Part shown: piece after piece, positions 44,504 to 52,556 of the stretch
How the letters are laid out: each line of letters begins with the position of its first letter
Position numbering within the stretch: position 1 is the first letter of the stretch
Source of the DNA: Roseobacter sp. MED193
GTDB lineage: Bacteria; Pseudomonadota; Alphaproteobacteria; Rhodobacterales; Rhodobacteraceae
Reading direction: 5' to 3'
Length of the DNA stretch: 64,000 nt
Assembly: GCF_000152965.1 (NCBI RefSeq)
Contig: NZ_CH902583.1
Coordinates: 4,057,484 to 4,121,483 of the forward strand
Position numbers and translations under genes: made by a program
Notes under the pieces: model-generated
What the model saw: the letters and a program-made list of their open reading frames with translations, nothing else
The model's database searches: none
Told to the model about the DNA's origin: nothing

Positions 44504-47100
44504 CCAAAGTGGTGCCACAGGTTAAAACGCAAGGTAGGGGAGCGCGGGGCGTCGCCTTCTCCCAGTCGGCGCCCACTGCGCCCTTCTGGAGAGGCTTTGG
44601 CAAAGGCAACTGGCCCCGGCTGACAAAGCTATTGCTCTTGCTGGCGCTGATGGTGCTGCCGCTCCTCACTGTGCAATCTGTGCGTCTTGGACATGAGGTC
44701 GTTCAACGGTTAGAGGGTTTGTCGACGGCCGCGACAGACAATATGCAATGGGTGCTGTCCCAGGCTGAAGTGGATCATCTTAAGCTGGAAGTCGCGCTGA
44801 TTAATGTCTCAGAGCCCGGCGGCGTAATTGCTCTGAGGCGTCAGTTTGACATATATTACAGTCGCATAGACACCTTTATTGAAGGGCCACTTTTTGCTGA
44901 TCTGCGGAGCTCTCCTGCGGGTGGCAAACTACTTAGACGGTTGCAGGATCGTCTGAACGCGCTTGTTGGATTGATCGATGTTCCCGATGGCCAGGTGCTT
45001 CAGAACCGAGATCAGATAGCGCAAGAGCTTGTGAATAACGGCGATGATGTGCGGGAGTTGGCGCTTTTTGGCGTTGTGATTCAAGTCGAAGACACAGAAA
45101 GCAAGCGCCTCAATCTCTTTGCGATTTTGTGGCGCCTGGCCGTTGTAGTCTTGGCTCTATTTGTAGCCCTGGCGATCACTGCGCTGCTATTGGGCTGGAT
45201 GTACCGCCGTGGCCGTAGATTGGCCGAAGAGCGCAGCCAGGCTGGATCCCGGATGGAGGCGATGATCTCGTCTTCTCTGGATGCTATTTTGATGACGGAT
45301 CGGCAGGGGCGTATCTTGGCTTTCAACGGCGCAGCCGAAGCCATTTTCGGCTACAAGCGTGAGGATGTGATTGGCGAACAAATGGCCGATCTGATCATTC
45401 CACCGCATCTTCGCCAAGCGCATTACGCAGGCATGGACCGCTTGTTGAAGACCTCCGAAGCTCGGGTTGCTGGACGTGGACGTGTGCAGTTGCAGGCGTT
45501 GCGTGAATCTGGCGAGATTTTCCCGGTCGAAGTCTCCCTCTCCATAAGCCGCAGCCAGGCCGATATGGTGTTTGTGGCCTATCTGCGTGACATCTCTGAT
45601 CGTATTGCTGCCGACGAGGAGTTGCGGCGTGCCCGCGACGATGCTCTGGCCGGGGAACGGGCCAAGGCAAATCTTCTGACCGTAATGAGCCATGAGATGC
45701 GTACGCCTTTGACTGGGATATTGGGAGCGATTGATCTGTTGCAGGAGACAGACCCCAATGCCGAGCAAAGCCGCTATCTGGATGCCATGTCGGTGTCTGG
45801 AGAGTTGTTGTTGCATCACGTCAACGATGTTTTGCAGCTGTCCAGCCTGGAATCCGGAATTGCGTCGGAGGCGGCTTGCCCGTTTGATCTACGAGAGGTA
45901 ATGGAGCGACTGGTGGGAAGCCAACAGGCCCACGCGCGTTCCCACGGCAACGTCTTGACCTTGAACTATGGTCTCGACGAAGCCGCTAGCATGGTTGCGG
46001 GGCAACCACGGGCCTTGCAGCAGGCGTTGCTCAATCTGATTGGAAATGCGATCAAGTTCACCCGTGATGGGGCCGTCCTGGTCGATGTCCAGCTCAGTGC
46101 AACAGCCGGACATATCGAGTTTCATGTCTCTGATACTGGCGAAGGCATTGCCAAGAAGGATCTCAAGCGGATCTTTGAGGATTTTATCACTCTGGATTCC
46201 AGCTATCGGCGGGGCAGCGAAGGAACAGGGCTGGGGCTGGCGATCACGCGCCGCATCGTAGAGGCAATAGGCGGCACCATCACCTGCGACAGCGAACTCG
46301 GAGAAGGCAGCCTGTTTTCTTTGACCCTACCACTCGCGGCTGCGCAGCCTCTCTCGGTTCCGAATCCTTTGGCTAAGCAAAGGCAGGAACAGTCAGCGAA
46401 ACTATTGGTGGTGGAAGACAATGACATCAATCGTGAGCTGTTCCAGCAGATGCTACAGAAATTGGGCCATCAGGTGACAGTGGCCTCCGGTGGCGCGGCA
46501 GCGATAGAGATGTGCCGACAGCAGGATTTCGACCTCATCCTGATGGATATCAGTATGCCAGAGGTGGATGGCATCGAGGCGATCGGCCGGATCCGAGCGG
46601 AGAAACTGGCTGAAGCTGTCGATATCGTCGCGCTCACCGCGCATACTGCCCCAGATGACCATGCCCGGATCCTCAAAGCAGGCTTTGCTGAGATCGTGAC
46701 CAAACCCGTTAGCAATCAAGAGCTGTCCGCTTTGGTCGCACGACGCGCTGCACCAGCCAAGATCCCGCCGCAGCCAGCAGAGCAATCGGATATAGAACAG
46801 TTCTTTGAGGCTCTTGGCTCAGAGCGCGCCATGGGATTTCTGACAGCGTTTGCCGCGGAGGTAGAGGGCTTTCTGACTGCGCTCAAGGGCGCCGAGGCGC
46901 TTGACCCGGATCACCGCAAAGAGGCACACCGGCTGGCCGGATCGGCGGCTGTTTTGGGGCTGGTTGAGCTGCGGATGGCGCTGCTGGCAATCGAGATGCA
47001 GGAGGGGGATGAGAAACCTGTGGCCACAGGGCTTCAGCACAGTTGGATGGAGGCCAAATCTGAGCTGGAGATGAATTCTCCCTATTCAGAAGCGGTTTAG
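44500..47100 (+). CDS. Hybrid sensor histidine kinase (TM-PAS-HisKA-HATPase-REC-HPt)
   Basis: An 866-residue multidomain kinase. Two membrane segments (near 43-62 and 205-235) bracket a periplasmic sensor of about 140 residues. A PAS domain follows (SSLDAILMTDRQGRILAFNGAAEAIFGY), then HisKA with the phospho-His near residue 397 (MSHEMRTPLTGILG), HATPase (GNAIKFTRDGAVLVD, TGLGLAI), a receiver with Asp near 682 (LILMDISMPEVDG), and a C-terminal HPt with His near 809 (AHRLAGSAAVLGLVEL). The chain implies His-Asp-His-Asp phosphorelay, likely to the NarL-type regulator at 42919-43533. It overlaps the periplasmic partner gene by 4 nt. Confidence 0.9.
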   Translation: MTKVVPQVKTQGRGARGVAFSQSAPTAPFWRGFGKGNWPRLTKLLLLLALMVLPLLTVQSVRLGHEVVQRLEGLSTAATDNMQWVLSQAEVDHLKLEVALINVSEPGGVIALRRQFDIYYSRIDTFIEGPLFADLRSSPAGGKLLRRLQDRLNALVGLIDVPDGQVLQNRDQIAQELVNNGDDVRELALFGVVIQVEDTESKRLNLFAILWRLAVVVLALFVALAITALLLGWMYRRGRRLAEERSQAGSRMEAMISSSLDAILMTDRQGRILAFNGAAEAIFGYKREDVIGEQMADLIIPPHLRQAHYAGMDRLLKTSEARVAGRGRVQLQALRESGEIFPVEVSLSISRSQADMVFVAYLRDISDRIAADEELRRARDDALAGERAKANLLTVMSHEMRTPLTGILGAIDLLQETDPNAEQSRYLDAMSVSGELLLHHVNDVLQLSSLESGIASEAACPFDLREVMERLVGSQQAHARSHGNVLTLNYGLDEAASMVAGQPRALQQALLNLIGNAIKFTRDGAVLVDVQLSATAGHIEFHVSDTGEGIAKKDLKRIFEDFITLDSSYRRGSEGTGLGLAITRRIVEAIGGTITCDSELGEGSLFSLTLPLAAAQPLSVPNPLAKQRQEQSAKLLVVEDNDINRELFQQMLQKLGHQVTVASGGAAAIEMCRQQDFDLILMDISMPEVDGIEAIGRIRAEKLAEAVDIVALTAHTAPDDHARILKAGFAEIVTKPVSNQELSALVARRAAPAKIPPQPAEQSDIEQFFEALGSERAMGFLTAFAAEVEGFLTALKGAEALDPDHRKEAHRLAGSAAVLGLVELRMALLAIEMQEGDEKPVATGLQHSWMEAKSELEMNSPYSEAV

Positions 47101-47107
47101 CGCGGCT

Positions 47108-47127
47108 GGGCGCCTGTTGATGCGCCC
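47108..47127 (+). terminator. Possible hairpin terminator of the hybrid kinase gene
   Basis: GGGCGC-CTGTTGAT-GCGCCC directly after the stop codon. No U-tract follows, so termination is uncertain. The remaining sequence to 47381 shows no gene. Confidence 0.35.
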
Positions 47128-47381
47128 GCTGCCTGGCGGAACCAATAGCATCTAACTGCGGAGAAGTGGCCAAGCAGAAATGCCCTGGCGTGATCCGGAC
47201 TGATGTATGTCCCGTGCCAAATCAGCAGAAAAGAAGCGCGTCGATTGCCTTTTCCTCACTGAGGAAGCGGCAGGCGCGAGAAGTTCAGCATCGAGATACT
47301 GTTCCTAAGCAATGCGCCCCAGCGCCCGCAGAACAAGCATCTTGTCGCAAAGTCAGATAACACGAATGGACTAATGGATGC

Positions 47382-47420
47382 AAAAAAGCCCTCTAAGGGT
47401 ATAACCTTAAAGGGCTTTTT
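47382..47420 (-). terminator. Terminator of tRNA-Asn
   Basis: On the minus strand a stem (GCCCTTTAAGG with CCCTTAGAGGGC) is followed by TTTTTT, directly after the 3' end of the tRNA gene. Confidence 0.85.
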
Positions 47421-47421
47421 A

Positions 47422-47496
47422 TGGCTCCGGCGGTAGGGATCGAACCTACGACCAATTGATTAACAGTCAACTGCTCTACCGCTGAGCTACGCCGGA
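47422..47496 (-). tRNA. tRNA-Asn(GTT)
   Basis: 75 nt on the minus strand including an encoded CCA. The acceptor stem TCCGGCG pairs with CGCCGGA, the anticodon loop is CTGTTAA (anticodon GTT), and the T arm GTAGGTTCGATCCCTAC is standard. Confidence 0.97.
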
Positions 47497-47566
47497 ACGG
47501 TCTCTGCGATATAGCGAGGCCTCCGGGGGAGGTCCAGAGGAAAATTGGATTTCCCAGAAAAAAGTG

Positions 47567-48481
47567 TCAGGAGCGAATTCGAAAGCTGCCTGTTTCCGTA
47601 AGCCTGCCGCAGGGCTCGATTTTTTCTCGCCCAACCAGATCGACAAGATGGGCAAATACATTGCGTTCGGCGGCGGGCAATAGGGCTGGAGGCGTTTCTT
47701 TGTAGATATCACGTGCCAGTTCGGCGGAGGTGGCCGGAGCCCGTCGCAAACAGGTCAGGATATCCGCCTCGCGGCTGTTGCGGTGCGCGATCAGCCAATC
47801 CAGGCGCTCTTTGGGGGCGGTGACAGGGGCGCCGTGACCGGGGTAGAACACCCGCCAGTCTCTGGCGCGCAGGCGTGCGCAAGAGGACATGAAATCCGTC
47901 AGATCCCCATCAGGCGGCGAAACCAGTGAGCTGGCCCAACCCATAATATGATCGGCGGTAAAACAAGCATCCCCCAGGGCAAGGGCAATGTGGTTGCCCA
48001 GATGGCCAGGTGTGTGGATGACCTCTAGCTGCCAATCCGTCGCCGCTAGGATCTCGCCATCCGCCACGAGGATGTCTGGCGCGAAATCACGGTCGATGCC
48101 CTCTCCGCCGCTGCGCATACCTGCACGCACCAGGTCCTGCATGACGGCACTGCGCCCAGTCTCGCTGGGGCCAAAGGCATAGATCGGCGCACCGGAGCTA
48201 TCCGCGAGAGCCCGGGCAAGCGGTGAGTGATCCAGATGGCTGTGGGTGACGATGATATGGCTGATGCGTTGCTCAGGCAGGACAGAGGCCAGAATGGCAT
48301 CCAGATGGGCCTTTTGATCTGGACCGGGGTCGATGACTGCCAGATCGGTGATACCAACAAGGTAGGTATTGGTGCCGCGATAGGTCATCGGCGACGGATT
48401 GGGAGCCAAGAGGCGTCGCACGCCGGGTTGCAGCTCTTCTGGCACGCCAGGCGTTGGGTTGAATTCATCAGGAGCTTGCAT
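47567..48481 (-). CDS. MBL-fold metallohydrolase (LACTB2-like)
   Basis: A 304-residue metallo-beta-lactamase-fold protein. The binuclear metal motif is IIVTHSHLDHSPLARALAD; further metal ligands lie in TPGHLGNHIALAL, DACFTADHIMGW and YPGHGAPV. A C-terminal winged-helix-like region contains APATSAELARDIYKETPPALLP, as in LACTB2-type hydrolases and nucleases. It could be an RNA-cleaving or glyoxalase II-like enzyme; the substrate is unknown. It lies between tRNA-Asn and the kinase at 48623, on the minus strand. Confidence 0.87.
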   Translation of the reverse strand: MQAPDEFNPTPGVPEELQPGVRRLLAPNPSPMTYRGTNTYLVGITDLAVIDPGPDQKAHLDAILASVLPEQRISHIIVTHSHLDHSPLARALADSSGAPIYAFGPSETGRSAVMQDLVRAGMRSGGEGIDRDFAPDILVADGEILAATDWQLEVIHTPGHLGNHIALALGDACFTADHIMGWASSLVSPPDGDLTDFMSSCARLRARDWRVFYPGHGAPVTAPKERLDWLIAHRNSREADILTCLRRAPATSAELARDIYKETPPALLPAAERNVFAHLVDLVGREKIEPCGRLTETGSFRIRS

Positions 48482-48622
48482 GTGGATATGCCTTTTGTCA
48501 GGGCTGCGTCTTGGCGCTGCCTGGGTTGTTTTTGGGCGGACCTCTGACCCCTTGGGGTCGTAGCGCAGAGCTGCGGGTTAACGGCTCTTCACAGTGCGGT
48601 GCTGCCCCGTTAGTATTAGCCT

Positions 48623-49942
48623 ATGTTCTTCCAATGGCTTAAACAATATGTTCCGCGCAGTCTTTATGGTCGCGCGGCATTGATCCTGATCATGCCCGTT
48701 GTTGCGCTGCAACTTCTGGTCACAATCGTATTTATCAAACGCGATCTTGAGGACGTGACCACGCAGATGACCACAACGGTTTTGCGTGAAATCACTCTCT
48801 TGCGCCAACGGGCTGGTGATACCTCGGATCCTGACCTCTACTTACAGCATCTGGACCCCTATCTGGCGCCCTTGACGATGACCGCCAGGTTCGTGGCCCC
48901 ACAGGAGCCACGACCGCAGGATGAGCTGAGCCTGAATGAATTCTCGGGTCGGGTGGTGCGGGCTAAACTCGAACGAGAACTCGAGGGGTTTGTGGCGGTT
49001 AAGTTCCCGGAAACCAGAGAGTTCCTGCTCTATTTTGAAACGCGCGCCGGTATCTTGGAGTTGAAACTGGACCGGCGGCGCCTGACGGCAGCTGCGCCGC
49101 ATCAGTTGATTGTCACCATGGTGTTTTTTGGCTTTCTGATGACGGTGATCTCTTTCGTCTACATGCGCAACCAGTTGCGCCCGATTAAGAAGCTAGCAGA
49201 TGCTGCCCAGGCCTTTGGGCGTGGGCGCAACCTGCCATATTCTCCGCGTGGTGCTATCGAGGTCCGGGTTGCCGGTAGTGCCTTTCTGGATATGCGGGCG
49301 CGCATTGAACGCCAGATTGAACAACGCACGCTGATGCTGTCGGGGGTGAGCCATGATCTGCGCACACCCTTAACCCGGCTGAAGTTGAGCCTGGCGATGA
49401 TCGATGAAGAAGAAGCTGAGCCTATGCTGCGGGACGTCAGCGAAATGCAGGCGCTGCTGGACGCTTTTCTCGATTTTTCACGTGGGGCCTCGACTGGGGA
49501 ACCAGAACCGGTGGATCCGCAACAATTGGCGATTTCCGTTGTCGAAGATTGGCGGCGTCAGGACAAGGATGTGATGCTGGGAGAGTTGAGCGGCGCCGGG
49601 ACGGTGCCTCTGCGGGCTCAGTCCATGCGCCGGGCGCTGGAAAACCTGATTTCCAATGCTGTGCGCTACGGCACGCGGGCACGCGTTTCTGTAGCCCTGA
49701 CCGAAAAATCCCTGCGTCTGCGTGTGGAAGACGACGGCCCCGGTATTCCGCCGGGCCTAAGAGGAGATGCTGTGCGCCCATTTGCGCGACTTGATCCGGC
49801 GCGAAACCAGGATCTGGGCTCAGGGGTGGGGCTTGGCTTGGCGATTGTGGCTGACATCGCCCGTGCCCATGGCGGCATGCTGAGGCTGGGCAAAAGTGAA
49901 GACCTTGGTGGGTTGCAGGCAGATATTGTGATTGGCCGTTAA
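48623..49942 (+). CDS. EnvZ-like sensor histidine kinase
   Basis: A 439-residue membrane histidine kinase. Helix 1 is ALILIMPVVALQLLVTIVFI, a periplasmic loop of about 130 residues follows, and helix 2 is LIVTMVFFGFLMTVISFVYM. HAMP linker, then HisKA with the phospho-His near 241 (LSGVSHDLRTPLTRLKLSLA), and HATPase (NLISNAVRYGTRARV, DDGPGIPPG, GVGLGLAI). The EnvZ-type dimerisation helix and residues match OmpR-partner kinases. No response regulator gene is adjacent, so its partner must be elsewhere. Confidence 0.9.
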   Translation: MFFQWLKQYVPRSLYGRAALILIMPVVALQLLVTIVFIKRDLEDVTTQMTTTVLREITLLRQRAGDTSDPDLYLQHLDPYLAPLTMTARFVAPQEPRPQDELSLNEFSGRVVRAKLERELEGFVAVKFPETREFLLYFETRAGILELKLDRRRLTAAAPHQLIVTMVFFGFLMTVISFVYMRNQLRPIKKLADAAQAFGRGRNLPYSPRGAIEVRVAGSAFLDMRARIERQIEQRTLMLSGVSHDLRTPLTRLKLSLAMIDEEEAEPMLRDVSEMQALLDAFLDFSRGASTGEPEPVDPQQLAISVVEDWRRQDKDVMLGELSGAGTVPLRAQSMRRALENLISNAVRYGTRARVSVALTEKSLRLRVEDDGPGIPPGLRGDAVRPFARLDPARNQDLGSGVGLGLAIVADIARAHGGMLRLGKSEDLGGLQADIVIGR

Positions 49943-49978
49943 CCTCCCCTCTTTGATATTCACGCCAAAGAGGGAGGG
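49943..49978. terminator. Hairpin between convergent genes
   Basis: CCTCCCCTCTTTG and CAAAGAGGGAGGG form a near-perfect stem around ATATTCACGC. It lacks a U-tract on either strand, so it may be a weak, bidirectional or factor-assisted terminator. Confidence 0.5.
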
Positions 49979-49983
49979 GGATT

Positions 49984-50970
49984 TCAGGCTTTTACGGCGC
50001 AGTTCTTGCGCGCGTGGAAGATGAAGCCAATGAAATTGAGCAGGAGCTGAGCCGCAAGGATTTGCGTGCTCTCACTCGGATCATAGGCGGGGGCCACCTC
50101 GACCAGATCAATGCCCACCACATCACCGCGCTGCGCCAGACCCTGCAGGATCTCCAAGACGTCATAGTAAAGAAAGCCGCCATGGCTTGGAGTGCCGGTT
50201 CCAGGTGCGATCGAAGGACAGAAAGCATCAATGTCGATAGTTACATAGTAGCGTCCACCTTCTGGAATACGGGCCAGAACCGCGTCACAGCCCAGTTTGC
50301 GCACCTGCCGTACTGACAGGATATCTGAGCCACGGCCGCGGGCGTCATCATAACCGTCCTTTGCGGTTGAGGAGACATTGCGAATCCCGAGCTGGGTCAT
50401 GCCCGAGACATAGTCTTTTTCGATGGCGCGCCGCATTGGATTGCCATGGCCATTGGTAACGCCATGACGGGTGTCCACAAAATCCAGATGCGCATCAATC
50501 TGCACCACATGCAGAGGGCCGTTTTGGGCGCAATCTTTGTCAAAGGCGTTGATGCAGGGGATATTGATCGAGTGATCCCCTCCAATGGTGACGGGCAGGG
50601 CACCGGCATCCAGAATCTTTCTGACGCCAAACTCGATATTTGCGTGGCTTTCTTCGGTTTTGGTATGGATGATATCCGCATCCCCAAGATCGACCATGGT
50701 TACATCATCGGCCCCCAGATAGGTGGCGTCATCCTCATGGTCATAGGCACCCGCATGGCCAAAGCTGAACAGGGTAGAGGCCTCGCGCACCGCGCGCGGA
50801 CCAAAACGCGCGCCTGGGCGCCACTGTGTGCCAAAATCAAAGGGTGCGCCAAGAATGGCGACATCCGCCTCTATCCTATCCCAATCCGCAACGTAGTTGG
50901 ATTTGCCGAAGGTTGAAATACCGACAAAAGGAAGGTTCAACCGACCGGCCTCATATCCATGCTCTGACAA
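49984..50970 (-). CDS. Ureohydrolase, agmatinase-like (copy 3)
   Basis: A 328-residue ureohydrolase. Mn motifs are ALPVTIGGDHSINIPCINAFD, VVQIDAHLDFVDTRHG and YYVTIDIDAFCPSIAPGTGTP. In the last motif the usual Asp of 'DP' is a Cys (DIDAFCPS) whereas the two metal-binding Asp of DxD are intact. The N-terminal region is longer than in copies 1 and 2. It is annotated by family as agmatinase; it could also be a guanidinobutyrase or guanidine hydrolase. A perfect palindrome lies upstream at 51133-51156. Confidence 0.85.
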   Translation of the reverse strand: MSEHGYEAGRLNLPFVGISTFGKSNYVADWDRIEADVAILGAPFDFGTQWRPGARFGPRAVREASTLFSFGHAGAYDHEDDATYLGADDVTMVDLGDADIIHTKTEESHANIEFGVRKILDAGALPVTIGGDHSINIPCINAFDKDCAQNGPLHVVQIDAHLDFVDTRHGVTNGHGNPMRRAIEKDYVSGMTQLGIRNVSSTAKDGYDDARGRGSDILSVRQVRKLGCDAVLARIPEGGRYYVTIDIDAFCPSIAPGTGTPSHGGFLYYDVLEILQGLAQRGDVVGIDLVEVAPAYDPSESTQILAAQLLLNFIGFIFHARKNCAVKA

Positions 50971-51132
50971 TTTAGCCTCCTACTGGTCTGCTGTGTTTGA
51001 CTTTAGATGATGGCGGAGTTCATGCGCCAAGACCAGCTCTTCCTTTGTAAGTACGATCCTTATTGGCCATTCAAAAGTTTGGGCCGTTTTCCTTTTTTTT
51101 CAGCGCCTAAGGTCCTTATTGGTCGAAAATTA

Positions 51133-51156
51133 GGATATTCACTTTAGTGAATATCC
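51133..51156. promoter_or_regulatory. 24-bp perfect palindrome, operator candidate
   Basis: GGATATTCACT-TT-AGTGAATATCC: 11-bp arms, 2-nt spacer, in the AT-rich divergent gap 50971-51246 between the third ureohydrolase and the first NTF2-like gene. Length and symmetry suggest a dimeric regulator site, not a terminator (no U-tract). Confidence 0.55.
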
Positions 51157-51246
51157 CTGTAGCCTGGGGGTGCATAAATTTGCATTGTAAAGGCGCATCC
51201 TTTGAGGGCGCGCGGAATGAAATTTCAGCGGGGGATTGACCAAACC

Positions 51247-51684
51247 ATGACTATGACAAAACGGGAGGTTGTTGAGCACTGGTTTTCAGAAATTTGGGAT
51301 GCCGGAAATATTTCCGCTTTGGATGAGCTCCTGGCCCCCAGCTTAGGAGAGGATGGTCAGATTTACGGTGGCCTTGCACTGCGGAAAGAGCTTCCACTTT
51401 TGGTCGATGTGTTACGCGGCCTTGTCGGGCCGATGAAGACCGAAATTCTAGTCTATCTGGAAGATGGTGAATGGGTCAGCGTTTACTATCGCACGAATGG
51501 GGCCGGAGAAGAGGGACACAAGCCAGTTAAGGTTGAGAGCCTGCTGATGTTCCGCTTTGATCAGGGGCTGATCGTTGATCTGATTTCACGGATAGATAGT
51601 CTGGCCTTGTTTGAACAACTTGGGCAAATGCCCCCTGATACTTTGCTAGGGTGCTTCTCCGGGCAAAGCCTGATCTGGAAATAA
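51247..51684 (+). CDS. NTF2-like/SnoaL-fold protein (paralogue 1)
   Basis: A 145-residue protein with the size and pattern of NTF2-like (SnoaL-type) domains: MTKREVVEHWFSEIWDAGNI and VYLEDGEWVSVYYRTNGAGEE, ending PPDTLLGCFSGQSLIWK. It is clearly a paralogue of the gene at 51916 (same ends, KREV versus KRQI, PPD-LLGCFSGQSL versus PPD-MLGCFSGQSL). The paralogue begins M-x-M-T-K, supporting the start here at ATG 51247; the frame extends to 51202. The fold often forms small-molecule pockets or hydrolases; no function is assigned. Confidence 0.65.
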   Translation: MTMTKREVVEHWFSEIWDAGNISALDELLAPSLGEDGQIYGGLALRKELPLLVDVLRGLVGPMKTEILVYLEDGEWVSVYYRTNGAGEEGHKPVKVESLLMFRFDQGLIVDLISRIDSLALFEQLGQMPPDTLLGCFSGQSLIWK

Positions 51685-51915
51685 CTGTAGCTGCGGCTTT
51701 GCTGTAAATTTCTCTCAGGTTCCGGTTTGAGGTTTTCGCAGCCGAATCCTTTGGGTGTTTTGCAATTTCTCTTTGCTACGCGGCCCGTAAGAATGGGCTT
51801 TGTAGGGAGTGTTAAGTATTTGTACATAAATGGATTTTTCAACAATCGGTTTGGGGTGCGCTCTTTCCTTGGTAGAGATTTCAGGTATAAGAAAATCACT
51901 TTTTTAAGGTAGCTT

Positions 51916-52353
51916 TTGATAATGACGAAACGGCAAATCGTTGCTCGCTGGATTCATGAAGTATGTGAAGAAGGGGACATGTCAGTCTTGGACGAGCTTT
52001 TGTCCCCGACACTGGGAGCTAATGAACAGGTTATCTCAAATCTGGCGACGCGGAAGGAAATCCCGTTGTTGCTGGATGTACTCCACACCCTGATTGGCAA
52101 GATGAGTATCGAGATTCTGGTTTTCTTAGAAGATCGCGATTGGGCGGCTGTTCACTACAAAATGACATCTGCTGGCCCAGATCATGCAAGATCGGTAGAA
52201 ACTGACGGAGTGTTGATGGTGCGATTTGTTGATGGGCTGATCGCAGAGATAGTCTCGCAGGCGGATATTATGACTGTGTTTGAACATCTGGGGCAATTGC
52301 CGCCAGATGCGATGCTTGGGTGTTTTTCAGGGCAGAGTCTGGACTGGAAGTGA
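51916..52353 (+). CDS. NTF2-like/SnoaL-fold protein (paralogue 2)
   Basis: A 145-residue paralogue of the preceding gene: MTKRQIVARWIHEVCEEGDM, VFLEDRDWAAVHYKMTSAGP, QLPPDAMLGCFSGQSLDWK. The TTG start at 51916 gives M-I-M-T-K, matching paralogue 1, and has AAGG 6 nt upstream; the ATG at 51922 would be 12 nt away. The 231-bp gap before it (51685-51915) is AT-rich with no gene visible. A small AGGAGGC/GCCTCCT hairpin follows the stop (52357-52377). The two genes are tandem duplicates with diverged mid-regions. Confidence 0.65.
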   Translation: MIMTKRQIVARWIHEVCEEGDMSVLDELLSPTLGANEQVISNLATRKEIPLLLDVLHTLIGKMSIEILVFLEDRDWAAVHYKMTSAGPDHARSVETDGVLMVRFVDGLIAEIVSQADIMTVFEHLGQLPPDAMLGCFSGQSLDWK

Positions 52354-52445
52354 ATGAGGAGGCCGTGTGAGCCTCCTGAAACTTTCCGGCCAATTCGCCG
52401 CATTTTCTGAGGACCCCATCGATCAATAGAGGTGTTGTGGGGGGG

Positions 52446-52521
52446 TGGTAGGCCCGGCAGGATTTGAACCCGCAACCAAAGCGTTATGAGCGCTCTGCTC
52501 TAACCGTTGAGCTACAGGCCC
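52446..52521 (-). tRNA. tRNA with anticodon CAT (Met, or Ile2 after lysidine modification)
   Basis: 76 nt on the minus strand with encoded CCA. The acceptor stem GGGCCTG pairs with CGGGCCT with wobbles, D loop GCTCAACGGTTAGAGC, anticodon loop CTCATAA, T loop region GGGTTCAAATCC. The anticodon-loop and variable-region sequence (GCTTTGGTTGC) looks more like Ile2 than elongator Met, but the sequence alone does not settle it. Confidence 0.93.
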
Positions 52522-52556
52522 ACTAAGCACGTGGTTAGGAAATGCCTGCAGGAAGG

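Noticed and set aside
47166..47360. 64-codon ORF between the hybrid kinase and tRNA-Asn
   Set aside because: Composition is not protein-like and it has no ribosome binding site; the region contains only the tRNA terminator and possible promoters.
52446..52521. tRNA-CAU as an integration site for an island covering the NTF2-like genes
   Set aside because: No direct repeat of the tRNA 3' end is seen to the left, and there is no integrase; the AT-rich composition alone is weak evidence.
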